Assembly: GCA_018398585.1 (NCBI GenBank)
Contig: JAGTTD010000001.1
Coordinates: forward strand, 25,241,438-25,305,437
From: Simmondsia chinensis
Taxonomy: Eukaryota; Streptophyta; Magnoliopsida; Caryophyllales; Simmondsiaceae
DNA length: 64,000 nucleotides
Direction of reading: 5' to 3'
A program made the translations under genes and the position numbers. The notes below the pieces were generated by a model. It searched no databases. It saw only the letters and a program-made list of their open reading frames with translations, and had not been told where the DNA came from. Positions 24,200 through 35,194 of this stretch are shown here, piece by piece (position 1 is the first letter of the stretch; each line of letters starts with the position of its first letter).

Positions 24200-24831
24200 T
24201 GTCACAAGCCCAAGAGTTGTGACTTGAGCCCGGATGGAACTCGGTTGATATTGGATAGATGTTTTGGAGAGTTGGATGAGAAAAGACGGTGAATTAGAGT
24301 TAAGATGAGAAGAGAATTAGAATTAGACTTAAGATGAGAAGAGAAAGTAAAAATTTAAATGAGAATAGATAGAAATTCACGATGAGAAAATAGAGAAATT
24401 TCATTGATAATATTTTTGTTGGATGATTACAACTTAGAGCTTACACATATATATAACAACTAATACATAACCAAATTCATGAAATTAACTTAATGCTTCC
24501 CCTTGCCCAAGACATGTGTGGAAGAAGAACAAGGAAATGGGAGGGAAAACCCTTCACCTACCTTAGATGTTTCCTATGTATTATTCTAGAAGCATTAGAG
24601 GTAAATTGGGCCGGGCCAAGAAGGAAAAATGGGCCAAGCCTGGGACAAGGCCAGGGCAAGGGCATGACAAACCCATAAGTAGTACTGCTACTTTGCTACT
24701 TTTACATATAAGGACGATTCAGGAAGCCCCAAGAGCATTCTAGAATATTTCGGGCCAAACTTAAGTAATATAAAATATAATAGGCATCCTGGTGTGTTGT
24801 CATGACAAGGTCATAGTCTAGGATCGTGACA
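24200..24831 (-). mobile_element. 5' LTR of the small chromovirus
   Basis: 632 bp, same ends as its partner. Followed on the right by the CAAGC target copy. Confidence 0.9.
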
Positions 24832-25406
24832 CAAGCGTTCAAAACTCATGACGAACAATGATAAACACTTCAACAATGCAATAACAAAACATCGAATACG
24901 TTAAATTAGAAGAGAGTGTATATTACAACTTAGGCTACATTGTAGCCGTGGAACAATACAATACAAAAATAAGACAAAATTCATGAACTTAAAAGGAAAA
25001 AAAAAAAAGGATAGAAAAGAACTAGAGAATAAGAAATCACAAACCAAACTTCTTTTCTCCTCCTTCTTCCCTACGAATTTCTACCTATATTCCTACTTTG
25101 TATTGTGTTTTTTCTGGATGAATTGATTATGAAACATTTCCCAAGCATTCCTATTTATAGTATTTGAGGTTGGGATTACTTAAAATAAAAAATATAGCAA
25201 GCTTAAAGCTCATTGCACCAAATTGCTAACATTGCGCCCATTTCTGCAAGTTTTACCAACTTGCTGATATTTTTAATTTTTTCTTGCTTTGCACCTCCCA
25301 AAATCAGCATTTACATAAATTTGAACAAGTTCTTGAAGTTTACAAGAGGTTCTTTCACTTGATTTGTCCATTTTGCCATCCAAATTTGCAAGTTGAAATG
25401 AATTGT

Positions 25407-25460
25407 GCAGGCTTATTCTTCATTCTCCGCATTGCAGGCTTATTCTTCATTCTCTGCATT
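25407..25460. repeat. 27-bp tandem duplication in the Athila-like LTR
   Basis: Two 27-bp units (25407-25433, 25434-25460) differing at one base. Absent from the same place in the 16230-17817 LTR, so it arose after insertion. Confidence 0.9.
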
Positions 25461-25856
25461 GCTGTTCTTGCTTGTTTCTCTTCATTTTTTCTTCAGCTTT
25501 GGCCGCCCAAATATCAGTCTTGCTATCATCTTGGACATTTTAATGAATTGGTTAATTCATCCTTGCATATGATTTGCTTGAATGGCCGCCCAAAATATCT
25601 AATTGTAGCAAATTGTACATGTTCTTGTGTTTCCTTGCTTTAGCCGTGTAAAATGTTGTATCTATTGCTTTTTTTTGATGTAGCTTGCATTCACCTAGCA
25701 ATATTTAGCACAAAATGAGTGTTTTTGCACAAAAATTGCAATAGAATCGAAAAAGAGCAAAAGCGAGCAATAGCGATAAAAAATTGATGTATAATGGTTA
25801 GAAAATGAACTAAAATGGTATGAATAATTATTTACTAAATTGGACTTATCAAATAT

Positions 25857-27478
25857 GGCATCTCCATAATACACGGAGCTGGCTCTTCTCGTGGCTGTAA
25901 AAGGCCATGTTAGAAGCTGCTTTGACTGAAATGAGCGAGAACACCAATTTAGAAAGTCCAATACCTCTGGTACAGGGAGGCAGGCTCTTCTTTTTGTCAC
26001 TAGTAGTGAGATGGGTATCTCTTCTTCTTATTCTGCGGTAGTGGGGAGAATTGGAGGAACAACATCTTTCTTTTTCTTTCTTGAGCCACCAACCTCGAGG
26101 GCTAGTGAAGAGGTTCTTGGAGGGGGCTCCTCTTATAACATTTGAGTAAAACTTCTTATCTTCACACTCCTAGGGGTTTCTTCGACAGTTGCTGTAAAAA
26201 AGAAAAGAATAGAGATTAGTCTTTGTTCAAGGCACTAAAATATGACTGAAATATACTTCAGAAGTGGCTATTTACCTGATCGTGCCTTCTGTGGGGTTGG
26301 CATGATGTTGATTGGCTGGCTTCTTTTTGAGCTGGGACCTGCAAGCTTAGACAAGGGCACAAAAATTACTTGGCGCCTCTGGCCTCCAAGGAGTACCAAT
26401 AGGCTTGATACCAAGCTGAAAAATATGTCTTCACCTGAAATATACCAAGAAGCCATAGGATACCCATATAGGGATCTGACTTTCTAGTTCAGAGCATGAA
26501 GCTCTGGAAGCTGAGGAGGTTGAAGGGAAGTCCTTTTAGTCCACTAGAGGTTCCTGGTCCTTAGGCATGGAAAAGGTATATCTTGGACCATGCCAAATTA
26601 CATGGAAAACAACCCAGGCCTATATATACCTACACGAGGTGAGTCTGGTGATAAAAGAACAAATCTTGGGGGCATAATATTGCTTGCTAGATTTGGGAGT
26701 TGACGTTCACCGAGACATCATTGTGAAGGTCCAATTTCCTGAACCATTCAGGACCAAGATTCCTTCTCTTGAAGGGAGTCCATTGAGTTCCTCGCCTATC
26801 TCGAGGGGACATCAATCTCTGTAGACATTGATCAAATGACCATCCTAAAGGTAGTTGGACCGCACAGTGAGAAAACTGCTCACTAAAAAAAAAAACCCCT
26901 CACTTGTGGGAGCGTAAGGGCCTCTTGGGCACAACTCAGGGAAATAGGCTTGGGCCCGAAGTTAGACCAGCAACAAAGGACCACCTACATGGACATCATA
27001 GTTTTTGGCTATGATGTCTCTAAGGCAACAATATACCTGGCCCAAAAACAATGGTCCTATGGATAAAGGGCCACTACTAAAAGCTAGGTTGATGGCCATG
27101 GTACTAAGGAACTTAGGGACCGAGTTTCAAGAGTTTGCAAAGATAAACTTGTTTAACCAAAATAAGAAGAAGTACACCTCCTCCTCTTTGGAACCTTGCC
27201 CAAAGTTATGAGCCTCTGTTACAAACTTTCTGAAAAAAGTCTAATAACCTCCAGGTAAGTTTATGAAAGAGAAAAAGGAGGCAAAAGATTCAGCTTCTGA
27301 AGAAACAAAAGAATCGAGGGGTAACTCTTCCCCTTAGAGAAAAGACCCGTTAAGGCTGCTATGTCCTCTAGAGTGAATCCTAGAAGGTCCTCAGAGAGGA
27401 CAAAAGCGTTATAACAAGTATTCTAGTAGCAAGTTAGTGCTGTTACAATGGGGAAATCACACTCGAGGGTGATGGTAG
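25857..27478 (-). pseudogene. Antisense frame of the Tat element: plant mobile domain
   Basis: Read from about 27400 down on the - strand. Frame pieces include GFTLEDIAALTG, then SKGEELPLDSFV, GSKEEEVYFFLFWLNKFIF (about 27175-27120), FLSTMAINLAFSSGPLSIG and LGQVYCCLRDIIAKN (to about 27010), and AQAYFPELCP (about 26950). This order (a VYFFLFWLNKF helix, then an A..LA.G..L..LYR.L-like stretch) resembles the plant mobile domain (aminotransferase-like) family. Stops and frameshifts are present, for example at about 27116. The N-terminus is cut by Copia 1 at 27479; the rest is at 14870-16229. Confidence 0.6.
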
Positions 27479-29493
27479 TGTTAGGAAAGGTGTCCTAAAA
27501 ATGTTATTTTATTAATGAATAAAATTGAAGTTCCAATCGTTTTCTTGTTAAATTTATGTAAGCGAGCATTTATACTGCATGTGATTTTCTTTTTGGTAAC
27601 ATCCATGAGATGTGTGTAGTCCTTAGAATAAAATTTACATGTTTCCTCTAAGTGGTTTATGAGATTGACCCACAAACTGACTTGGAATAAATGGTATGGA
27701 TTGTTGTTTGAAAAACTTGCAGTCAAAGACAAGTTTGGGCCACTTGGATACTCAGACTACAACGTGACACTTTAGATGACTTGTCTTGGTCATGTGGATG
27801 GTAATTCAAAAGTGTTATGTTGGTGTGTTTAATAAGGTTGATACACTGAGTTGGATCATGTGAATTACTTATTTCTAGATTACTATCGAAGATGAGTGAT
27901 TCATGTTGTACTGTTTGAACGATGACTCTAAATCCTGAGAGTATTCTGGACTTGTGCATGGAGCGTTAGTCACTTTAGTATATTATAAGTAAGTTCTAAA
28001 CAAATGATTGAATTCCCATGTTCTAAGCAAATGATTGAATTCCCATGTACACTAGGTAGCAGCGCGAAGTGTGACAAGGATAAGGTATTCAATACAGAAT
28101 CTACAGTTTCTTATAAGATATAGATGTCCCCTTAGTTGATTCACAAGTATTTGAATACTTCAAAAACTTTGGCCAAAGTATTCTAGGTGTTTGACATTTG
28201 GAATTTATACTATGAATATGTTCAAGTATAAATGAATTATTCGATAAAGGGCTAATCAGTAACTAATGAAGAAGCTGTGAGAATAATAATGACATTAGTT
28301 ATATTTATTTTTTGTCATGAACATCTAATGGAAGGATTGTTGTCATCAATATAGTTTATTTGGGAAATATAGAATAAATAATTTAAGTCTAGAGTGCAAT
28401 GGGATTTATTTAGTGGAATTAAGTCCCATTAAATAGTAATTAAATTTTATCTTGAGATGGTAATTAATTCAACCCATTTGTAGCTAGATTTAAATTGTCC
28501 CGGAGGTCCCTGCGCAAGCCTCTATATTTATTGCCATAGGAAAAATATAAAGAATTTACGAGATGAAAAAATTAAAAATTTTCAAATATTATTCATGAGA
28601 TGAATAAAAATTAAAAATTATAAAATAAAATAATTTTTTAAAAATTAAAATTGATAAAATGAATTTTTGCATGTGGGAAATAAAGAGGAAAAAAACAAAG
28701 AAAAAAAAATGAAAATCGCAAAAGTAGCTCACGATCCGTGTGTTTTAAATCGGAAGAACCAGCGTGCAGTCAGGCGTGGCTATCCATGCCTGTGTGAGCG
28801 GGCGATTGAGAAAGCGACAGCGGCACAAGTTCTGTGGTCACTATAATGCGGTGTAACCTGTGCTACAAAATGTGTCGTTTTATTTCTTTTATGAATTAAA
28901 TGTCGCGTTTTATTTTTAAATTTGTGCGTCCCACATTATGAATTTTGTAATTTTTTTCTCTGATATACTATTATAAATAGAGAAACCTATTTCAAGGTTT
29001 GGTACCCAATCAAAATTAGGAGTTTTAGAAAGTATTGACTTTCGGAGACCTAGTTAGTGAGAAAACTTTCAGTTGAAATTTTTCTTTCTACAACTTAATA
29101 TTTTTTTGGAGCTCACCCTCCGGCCGTTTTGAGGTCATCTCATAGTGGGCAGCTGGGTCTCAGTCTTCTCTCGCCTTTCTGGTTTTTTTGGGGTATATTA
29201 TTGATCTTCCTGTTTTCTTTGTTGGAGCAATTCCAGGTATTCCTGTTTCCTTGTCTTTTATGTTTTTATCACTTTTCTATTTACTTACAGCTTTCTTATT
29301 ATGCTCATTATAGGTCATGTAATTTTTATGAATGCATTAGGGTAGAGGCCTGTAAATTTAAATTAGAAATTTAAATTTATAGATTTAAAATTAGGAATTT
29401 TAAATTAATCCCATGCTTAAAACTAAGAATTTTAAACCTTTTTGTTGTGCTAGTTTAATAAACTAAGGGAAAATTTTGAAATTTGTCCCAACA
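27479..29493 (+). mobile_element. 5' LTR of Copia 1
   Basis: 2015 bp, TGTTAGGAAAGG to TCCCAACA; matched by the start of the 3' LTR at 39743. TATA-like TATAAATAG near 28972. Compared with the 3' LTR it lacks about 25 bp near its start. Confidence 0.85.
27994..28047. repeat. 27-bp tandem duplication in the Copia 1 LTR
   Basis: Units 27994-28020 and 28021-28047 differ at one base (AAACAA against AAGCAA). The matching part of the 3' LTR is not in the window. Confidence 0.9.
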
Positions 29494-29508
29494 ATTGGTA
29501 TTAGAGCC
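29494..29508 (+). promoter_or_regulatory. Primer binding site of Copia 1
   Basis: ATTGGTATTAGAGCC directly after the LTR; one base off the tRNA-Met-type TGGTATCAGAGCC. Confidence 0.8.
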
Positions 29509-29525
29509 ATGTTCTGATTACATTC

Positions 29526-29898
29526 TGTTAACTACCAAACCTAGATGGATAGCTAACCTTGTGAAGGATAGAGATAAGATGAGAAATAGAGGTGAAAGGA
29601 GATGAGATAATAGGGAAGGAGATGAGAATAGAGAGAAAATTACCAAAAGGCAACTGAATTTTATTAATTGGATAACAAGAATACAAGCTAATAGATCTAT
29701 TTATACAAGATCTTAGTACATTGCATCAATACGTCTCCTAAATCGAACTTAATCAAATCTGGCGCCAAATGTAGTTAACCGGTTAAGTGAAAAGCTGTTA
29801 ACTGGTTTTGGCGCCACCCGATACAATTCAAATTCCCAAGTATTTAACCCCATGCCAATACATCGATTAAAAGCAAATGAATTAATGGGATTATAACA
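29526..29898 (-). mobile_element. 3' LTR of chromovirus 2
   Basis: 373 bp, TGTTAACTACC to TTATAACA as read on +. A purine tract (CTCAAGGGGGAGGGAA on the - strand) adjoins at 29899-29914. Confidence 0.9.
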
Positions 29899-29917
29899 TT
29901 CCCTCCCCCTTGAGAAA

Positions 29918-29935
29918 CTCTTTTTCCTCAAGGAG
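29918..29935 (-). other. Pre-PPT hairpin, chromovirus 2 (imperfect)
   Basis: On the - strand CTCCTT-GAGGAA-AAAGAG: five of six stem pairs hold. The chromodomain frame ends S-P-stop with TGA in the loop. Confidence 0.55.
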
Positions 29936-31301
29936 AGAAGCTCGGAAATTAACTCTTCAAGAATGTTGGATTCTCCCATGTGAGGAAATCTTTCTCTAAA
30001 TTCATCCATCTCCCCAAAAGCTGATGTGATGACCCGGTTCCCCCTGCAATCAGACCTGGTTTCTTGACAGCTACCGGTCCCAATAGCAAGCTCCCATCTG
30101 ATTCTGCTTCTGGTGGTGTTTTCGAGCATTTAACACCCCTCTTAACCTATTTTTTCAGCAATGAAACATGAAATACAGGATGAATGCACGAATGTGATGG
30201 CAAATTAAGTTTGTAAGCAACATTTCCAATCCTCTCTAAGATACGGTGTGGACCAAAATATCGTGCACTTAGCTTGACGTTTCTTCGGACAGCCAATGAG
30301 GACTGTCTATAAGGTTGTAATTTTAGGTAGACCATGTCTCCAACTTCGAAAGCTTTGTCTACCCTCTTTTTGTTAGCGTAAAACTTCATTCGAGCACGAG
30401 CTTGCTGCAAATTATCCTTGAGAATCTGGGTCATTTCCCATCTCTGCAGAATCAGGTCAGTAGCTGTAGTACTGGACTGATTACGTTGCTGAAGCAACAT
30501 TGGAGTGGGTGGTACGTATCCATACAACGCTTGAAAAGGAGATGCGCCAAGAGAAACATGAAAGTGAGTATTGAAACAATACTCCGCCAAAGAAAGCCAT
30601 TGATCACACTCACGTGGCCGAGAAAAGACCATACTCCGAAGATATTGCTCGACACACTGATTGACTCTCTCGGTTTGTTAAGGATGGTAAGACGAACTGA
30701 GTGCCAAAGTTGTTCCCAACAATTTGAACAATTCACGCCAAAAGTTGCTCGTAAAGATCTTGTCCCTATCTGAGACAATGGACTGGGGCAAGCCGTGCAA
30801 CTTATATATGTTGTCTAAGAAGCTCTTAGCCAACCTTTCAGCTGTAATGGGTCGGATCAAGGCTATGAAATGACTATACTTCGTGAATCGGTCCACCACC
30901 ACCCAAATTACTTCCCTACCATCAGACTTGGGAAGTCCCTCAATAAAATCCATACTAATGTTGATCCAAGCACCCTCCGGAATGGGAAGTGGCATCAAGA
31001 GTCCTTGATATCGATGATCCCCGAACTTAGTTTGTTGGCACACGTCACAAGACTTCACAAATTCTGAAACAGACCTCTTCAACCCGGGCCAACTAAAATA
31101 AGCCTTGACTCGTTGATAAGTACCATCAACCCCGGAATGACCACCCCAAGCTGAATCATGTGACGCCTTCAGTATCTGGTCCCTCAAATCAGTGAAGGAA
31201 CCAATGTATATCCTGCTCTGCACACGGACAATTCCATGCTGCACAGATACACCAGCAATACTGTCACTCGGGAAGTTGTTTTTGGTCACTGCTGCAGCCA
31301 C
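29936..31301 (-). pseudogene. Chromovirus 2 integrase and chromodomain-like tail
   Basis: From 31301: the zinc-binding part (HDSAWGGHSG, CDVCQQTK), then the core with first Asp in SMDFIEGLP, second in SDRDKIF and Glu in QTERVNQ. The stop at about 30678 lies where related copies read HPQTDGQ, with a short deletion. 30632-30147 carries the C-terminal domain ([10 protein letters not shown]) up to FHVSLLKK. After another stop a chromodomain-like LTWENPTFLKS ends near 29936. All DDE residues remain. Confidence 0.85.
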
Positions 31302-31337
31302 GGCCTCTTGAGCATACTTGTCCCCTTCATAGGATTT

Positions 31338-31802
31338 TTAGACTTCATCCATCCAAGAAGGTAATACAATGGATAAAGCCCCACAAGACCCTTGTTCGAG
31401 GTCCTCAAATCTCCTAGAAAGTGCATCTGCGGCGAGATTTTCTTTCCCCTTCTTGTATTCGATAGTGTAGTCCAACCCAAGCAACTTCATCAACCCTTTC
31501 TTTTGGATTCGTGTGACTATCTTTTGCTCCAAAAGATACTTGAGACTTTGATGATCCGTTCGTATGATGAACCTATGTCCATCCAAATAGTGCCTCCATT
31601 TCTCAATTGCAAGAAGGATTGCCAAATATTCTTTCTTGTAGGTGGACATGGCCTGATGTTTAGGACTAAGGGATTGACTCAAATAAGCAATCGGTCTCCC
31701 ATTTTGTGAAAGAACAGCCCCACAACTAGTCCCGCTAGCATCGGTCTCCAAAATGAAGTCTTCCGCGAAATTCGGCATTGCTAATACCGGTGCCTTACAC
31801 AT
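31338..31802 (-). pseudogene. Chromovirus 2 RNase H
   Basis: An open stretch with TDASGTSCGAVLSQ (first Asp), YKKEYLAIL (Glu), RTDHQSLKYLL (Asp) and the LAADALSRR end. A frameshift (about 31840-31860) separates it from RT. The stop at 31338 replaces the Tyr of related DEVYKSYEG sequence. Confidence 0.85.
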
Positions 31803-32095
31803 AGCGAACTTGAGATCATCAAATGCTTCTTGAGCCTTACCTTGAAAGCAGCTTTTTGAAGTAGCTCGGTTAAGGGCTTGGCAATGGACCCATAACCATT
31901 AATAAACTTCCTATAGTAACCGGTCAACCCCAAGAACCCTCTCAATTTCTTCTATGTCATGGGAATTGGCCAATCTTGCATCGCTTGCACCTTAGAAGGA
32001 TCGGTAGAGACACCTTCGTGAGAGATTATGTGCCCTAAATACTCAAGCTTAGATTGAGCAAAAGTGCACTTTGATAACTTGGCGTAAAACCGGTG

Positions 32096-33874
32096 CTACC
32101 GCATCACAAGGAACACTTCCTTAAGATGATGTCGGTGATCTGCATAGGTTGCACTATAAATCAGTATGTCATCAAAGAAAACCAGCACCAATCTTCTCAA
32201 ATAAGGCTTGAAAATATCATTCATAGTCGCTTGGAACGTGGCCAGAGCATTAGTTAATCCGAAAGGCATTACCACGAACTCGAAGTGTCCATGGTGAGTC
32301 TGAAAAGCGGTCTTGTATATGTCCGGCTCAAGACCTCTAATCTGATGGTACCCTTGCCTTAAATCAAGCTTAGAGAAAAAGAGAACTCCATACAATTCAT
32401 CAAGCAGGTCGTCTATGACAGGGATAGGAAATTTATCCTTCACCGTCAAAGAATTTAATTGACGATAATCTATACACATTCTAGCCGTGCCATCCTTCGT
32501 CTTAACAAGTATCACAAGAGAAGCAAAAGGACTATGACTTGGGCGAATAAAACTCATCTGCAGCAGCTCTTCTACTTGTTTTTCAATTTCTGATTTTTGA
32601 GTGTGTGCATAATGGTATGGCCTGATTTTCACTGGATCCGAATTAGCTCGAAGTGGAATGGCATGGTCAATAACTCTTTGAGGAGGGAGGCTCTTTGGTG
32701 CCTCAAATATATCATCTAATTCCATCAACAGAGCGTGAACTTCAGGCTGCAAAACACTCGGTAGATCTGCAGTAGCTATCGAAAATAATTGCCCAAACCA
32801 TTGTATTGTCCTCTTCTTAAAACTATCTTGCAAGCGCTTACCATTGATAATTTTCAGCTGAGCATGATCTGAAATGCCATGGAATGTGACTTTCTTGCCA
32901 TGAATTTCAAAGGACACGGTCATTTTATCAAAGTCAAATAACACCGGGTTAAAGGACCTCATCCAATCAACACCAAGTACCATATCGCAACCCCCTAAGG
33001 GAAGTACTCTAAAATCAAAAGTGAATTTATGGTCTTGCATAGACCATTGGAATAATTGGCACTTGTTTTGAATTGTAATAGAGTTTCCATCAGCTACCAT
33101 AATGGCCAAGGGATGAGTTTTGATGATTTCGTGCTTCACCTTCTTAACCAACTTAGGATCAACGAAGCTATGAGTGCTTCCACTATCCACAAGGATGGTA
33201 ATGGAAACTTTCCCGGCTTTACCTCCAATGCGTATAGTGTTATGTGCTCCACTCCCGGTAAGAGCCTTCATAGAAATTTCTGCCTTATCCTCAAGCAATT
33301 CATCAACTGAATCTACCTTTGATTTGTCCTCTGCATAGTCTGAACTTTTGGTTTCTGATGCAAGCTCCACAAGAGTACCCCTTGTTGACATTAAGGACTT
33401 CGGATTACACTTATGTCCCGGCTGATATGGCTGATTGCATCTAAAGCACAACCGTGCAAACCTCTTGTCCGCAGATCGTCCAGACTTGCTGCCGGATGCT
33501 TCTCTTGGATGAGCCTTGTAATTGTTACTCTTGAATTTACCTTTGTCACTTGAAGATACAAGTGTAGACTCAATCATTTTAGCCTTATTATAGGCTTTGG
33601 AGAGAGTCTTAGGTTCTATGGCCTTCACCAAGCTCTTAATTCTTGGTCTCAAATCACTAATAAAACATGAAACATAGTAAGCTTCGGTAGAATGTGGATT
33701 AAAGGCTATCAAATTGGCACGCAAATTCTCGAATCGAGTCATGTACTCCTTAACCGTGGATGTTTGATAGACTTTGTTAAAGCTATCAACAACATCGCTT
33801 GAATCCTCTTCACCATACCTCTCACACAGCTCCTCCACGAATTGGTCCCAAGAAAGACGAGGATTAGTCCTCAA
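32096..33874 (-). pseudogene. Chromovirus 2 gag C-terminus, protease and RT
   Basis: A 592-codon open stretch. In order: capsid (YMTRFENLRAN), zinc knuckle CFRCNQPYQPGHKC (about 33430), protease [12 protein letters not shown] with intact Asp (about 33190), the [11 protein letters not shown] protease end, then RT with [19 protein letters not shown] and FFDD (about 32175). It ends at a TAG where related copies have MRQH (CAG to TAG). The longest intact coding stretch in the window. Confidence 0.9.
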
Positions 33875-33985
33875 GACACTATAAAACCATACCTCGTGGT
33901 CTCCATGAAGATGAACAGCAGCTAGCCCATCTCTTTCCGCCTCATTGATGTTGTAAAAATGAAAATACCTTTCACATCCCCTAAG

Positions 33986-34741
33986 CTAAGATTCAGGTTG
34001 TTTTCCATCGAAAGGCTCGGTTTGCACTCTCGGTTGTCTATGAGAAAAACCTCTGCCACCAGATGTAACCTCATTGCTCAAAGATCTCTGCTGTGGATAC
34101 TGATCAGGAGGTCTATTATGTTGTTCTAGGTCATCGGACAAAGGTCTAGGATGCTCATTCAAATCAGGATGCCTACAATGCAAACCGGTACCAATGCCAC
34201 CATTTCTGAACTGTCCAGATCCAACATTTCGATCAAAGGCTCCTGCAGTAGCTTCCACAACTGAAGGTCGATTTTATGTTGATCGGATGTGAACTGATGG
34301 ACCTGCTTTTGTTTGAATTACAGGGGATTTACCTCGATTACCAGCCACATTCACCTCGCTATCCAGATGAACCTGCGATTGAGTCACATTAGGAGGAGGA
34401 ACCAGCTGACTTGCAGGTTTAAGGATTGCATTAATGGATGATTCTCCTTGCTTCTTGATCTGATCTTGCAAATTTTCCATCCTCTCCTCCAATTTAGACA
34501 ACCGATCATCATTCTTTTGTGGAACTGTCAACTGCGTTTGCTGATTTTCCAGGTTTACTTGCTGAAATCTTGCGAACCAGCCATCTTCTGATTGAATGAT
34601 CAATGCTTGTATCTGATCAATAGTGACACTCTCTTTTGGATTGTTCGCACCAGCCTCAACAGCATCTGATCGTCCAGATTGAACCTCGGGTGCAACAAAG
34701 CCACTACCTGCACCCGAACGAGTCCTTACACCCTCAGCCAT
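33986..34741 (-). pseudogene. Chromovirus 2 gag N-terminus
   Basis: Starts MAEGVRTRSG at 34741, about 75 bp after the primer site. It has a coiled-coil-like part (RLSKLEERMENLQDQIKKQG). A TAA at about 34274 and a TAG at about 33986 (Trp codon of the ESWLRGCERYF motif) break it, without frame change into the 33874 stretch. Confidence 0.85.
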
Positions 34742-34799
34742 TCTTTGATTGTGCTTCTTAGATTTTGCCAGCTCAATTCAAGCAATTTGACCACTTGAA

Positions 34800-34816
34800 C
34801 CAGCTCTGATACCAAT
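34800..34816 (-). promoter_or_regulatory. Primer binding site of chromovirus 2
   Basis: On the - strand ATTGGTATCAGAGCTGG follows the 5' LTR; full match to the tRNA-Met-type site. Confidence 0.85.
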
Positions 34817-35191
34817 TGTTAACTACCAAACCTAGATGGATAGCTAACCTTGTGAAGGATAGAGATAAGATGAGAAATAGAAGTGAAGGGAGATGAGATA
34901 ATAGAGAAGGAGATGAGAATAGAGAGAAAATTACCAAAAGGCAACTGAATTTTATTAATTGGATAACAAGAATACAAGCTAATAGATCTATTTATAGAAG
35001 ATCTTAGTACATTGCATCAATACATCTCCTAAATCGAACTAAACCAAATCTGGCGCCAAATGCAGTTAACCGGCTAAGTGAAAAGCTGTTAACTGGTTTT
35101 GGCGCCACCCGATACAATTCAAATTCACAAGTATTTAACCCCATGCCAATACATCAATTAAAAGCAAATGAATTAATGGGATTACAAAACA
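34817..35191 (-). mobile_element. 5' LTR of chromovirus 2
   Basis: About 375 bp, near-identical to 29526-29898. The end reads ACAAAACA where the other LTR has ATAACA. Confidence 0.9.
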
Positions 35192-35194
35192 TTC

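Larger units (their letters stand above)
21393..24831 (-). mobile_element. Small non-autonomous chromovirus (gag-protease-chromodomain)
   Basis: 3439 bp with LTRs 21393-22022 and 24200-24831 and the exact 5-bp duplication CAAGC (21388-21392 and 24832-24836). On the - strand: 5' LTR, tRNA-Met-type primer site, gag, zinc knuckle, protease, then directly a chromodomain, the hairpin, a purine tract and the 3' LTR. RT, RNase H and integrase are absent; the internal region is only 2177 bp. LTR-driven transcription with pol supplied by a full relative is inferred. Confidence 0.92.
16230..25851 (-). mobile_element. Athila-like element 1, pol-less, with a nested insertion
   Basis: LTRs 16230-17817 and 20804-25851 (the latter split by 21393-24831 plus a 5-bp duplicate) flank an internal region of only 2986 bp. 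The exact 5-bp target duplication AATAT lies at 16225-16229 and 25852-25856. Orientation is shown by a tRNA-Asp-type primer site at 20781-20803 and a polypurine tract at 17818-17832, both read on the - strand. Only gag remnants are present, with no RT, RNase H or integrase, so it is a non-autonomous derivative. Athila assignment rests on the primer site, LTR length and gag finger. Confidence 0.9.
20804..25851 (-). mobile_element. 5' LTR of Athila-like element 1, split by an insertion
   Basis: LTR sequence at 20804-21392 and 24832-25851; without the insertion and its duplicate it is about 1.6 kb. It contains a 27-bp tandem duplication (25407-25460) that the other LTR lacks. Its right end is next to the AATAT duplication. 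Confidence 0.9.
29526..35191 (-). mobile_element. Chromovirus 2 (Ty3/Gypsy), full-length, - strand
   Basis: About 5.67 kb with LTRs 29526-29898 and 34817-35191, gag, protease, RT, RNase H, integrase and a chromodomain-like tail. CATTC stands at 29521-29525 and again at 35190-35194, overlapping the terminal CA. Roughly eleven substitutions between LTRs by eye (about 97 percent identity), so it is younger than chromovirus 1. It sits in the Copia 1 leader 33 bp after the Copia LTR. Confidence 0.92.

Noticed and set aside
26242..26487. An 81-codon + strand gene
   Set aside because: The opposite strand fits the antisense frame of the Tat element better; no motif on the + strand.
29129..29374. A hydrophobic 81-codon frame as a membrane protein
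   Set aside because: It lies at the T-rich 3' part of the Copia 1 LTR; no counterpart can be checked and base composition explains it.
30402..30773. A 123-codon + strand frame
   Set aside because: Shadow of the chromovirus 2 integrase on the - strand.
29526..35191. Chromovirus 2 as two separate elements because of its stops
   Set aside because: Paired LTRs, one primer site, one purine tract and continuous domain order show one element with point damage.
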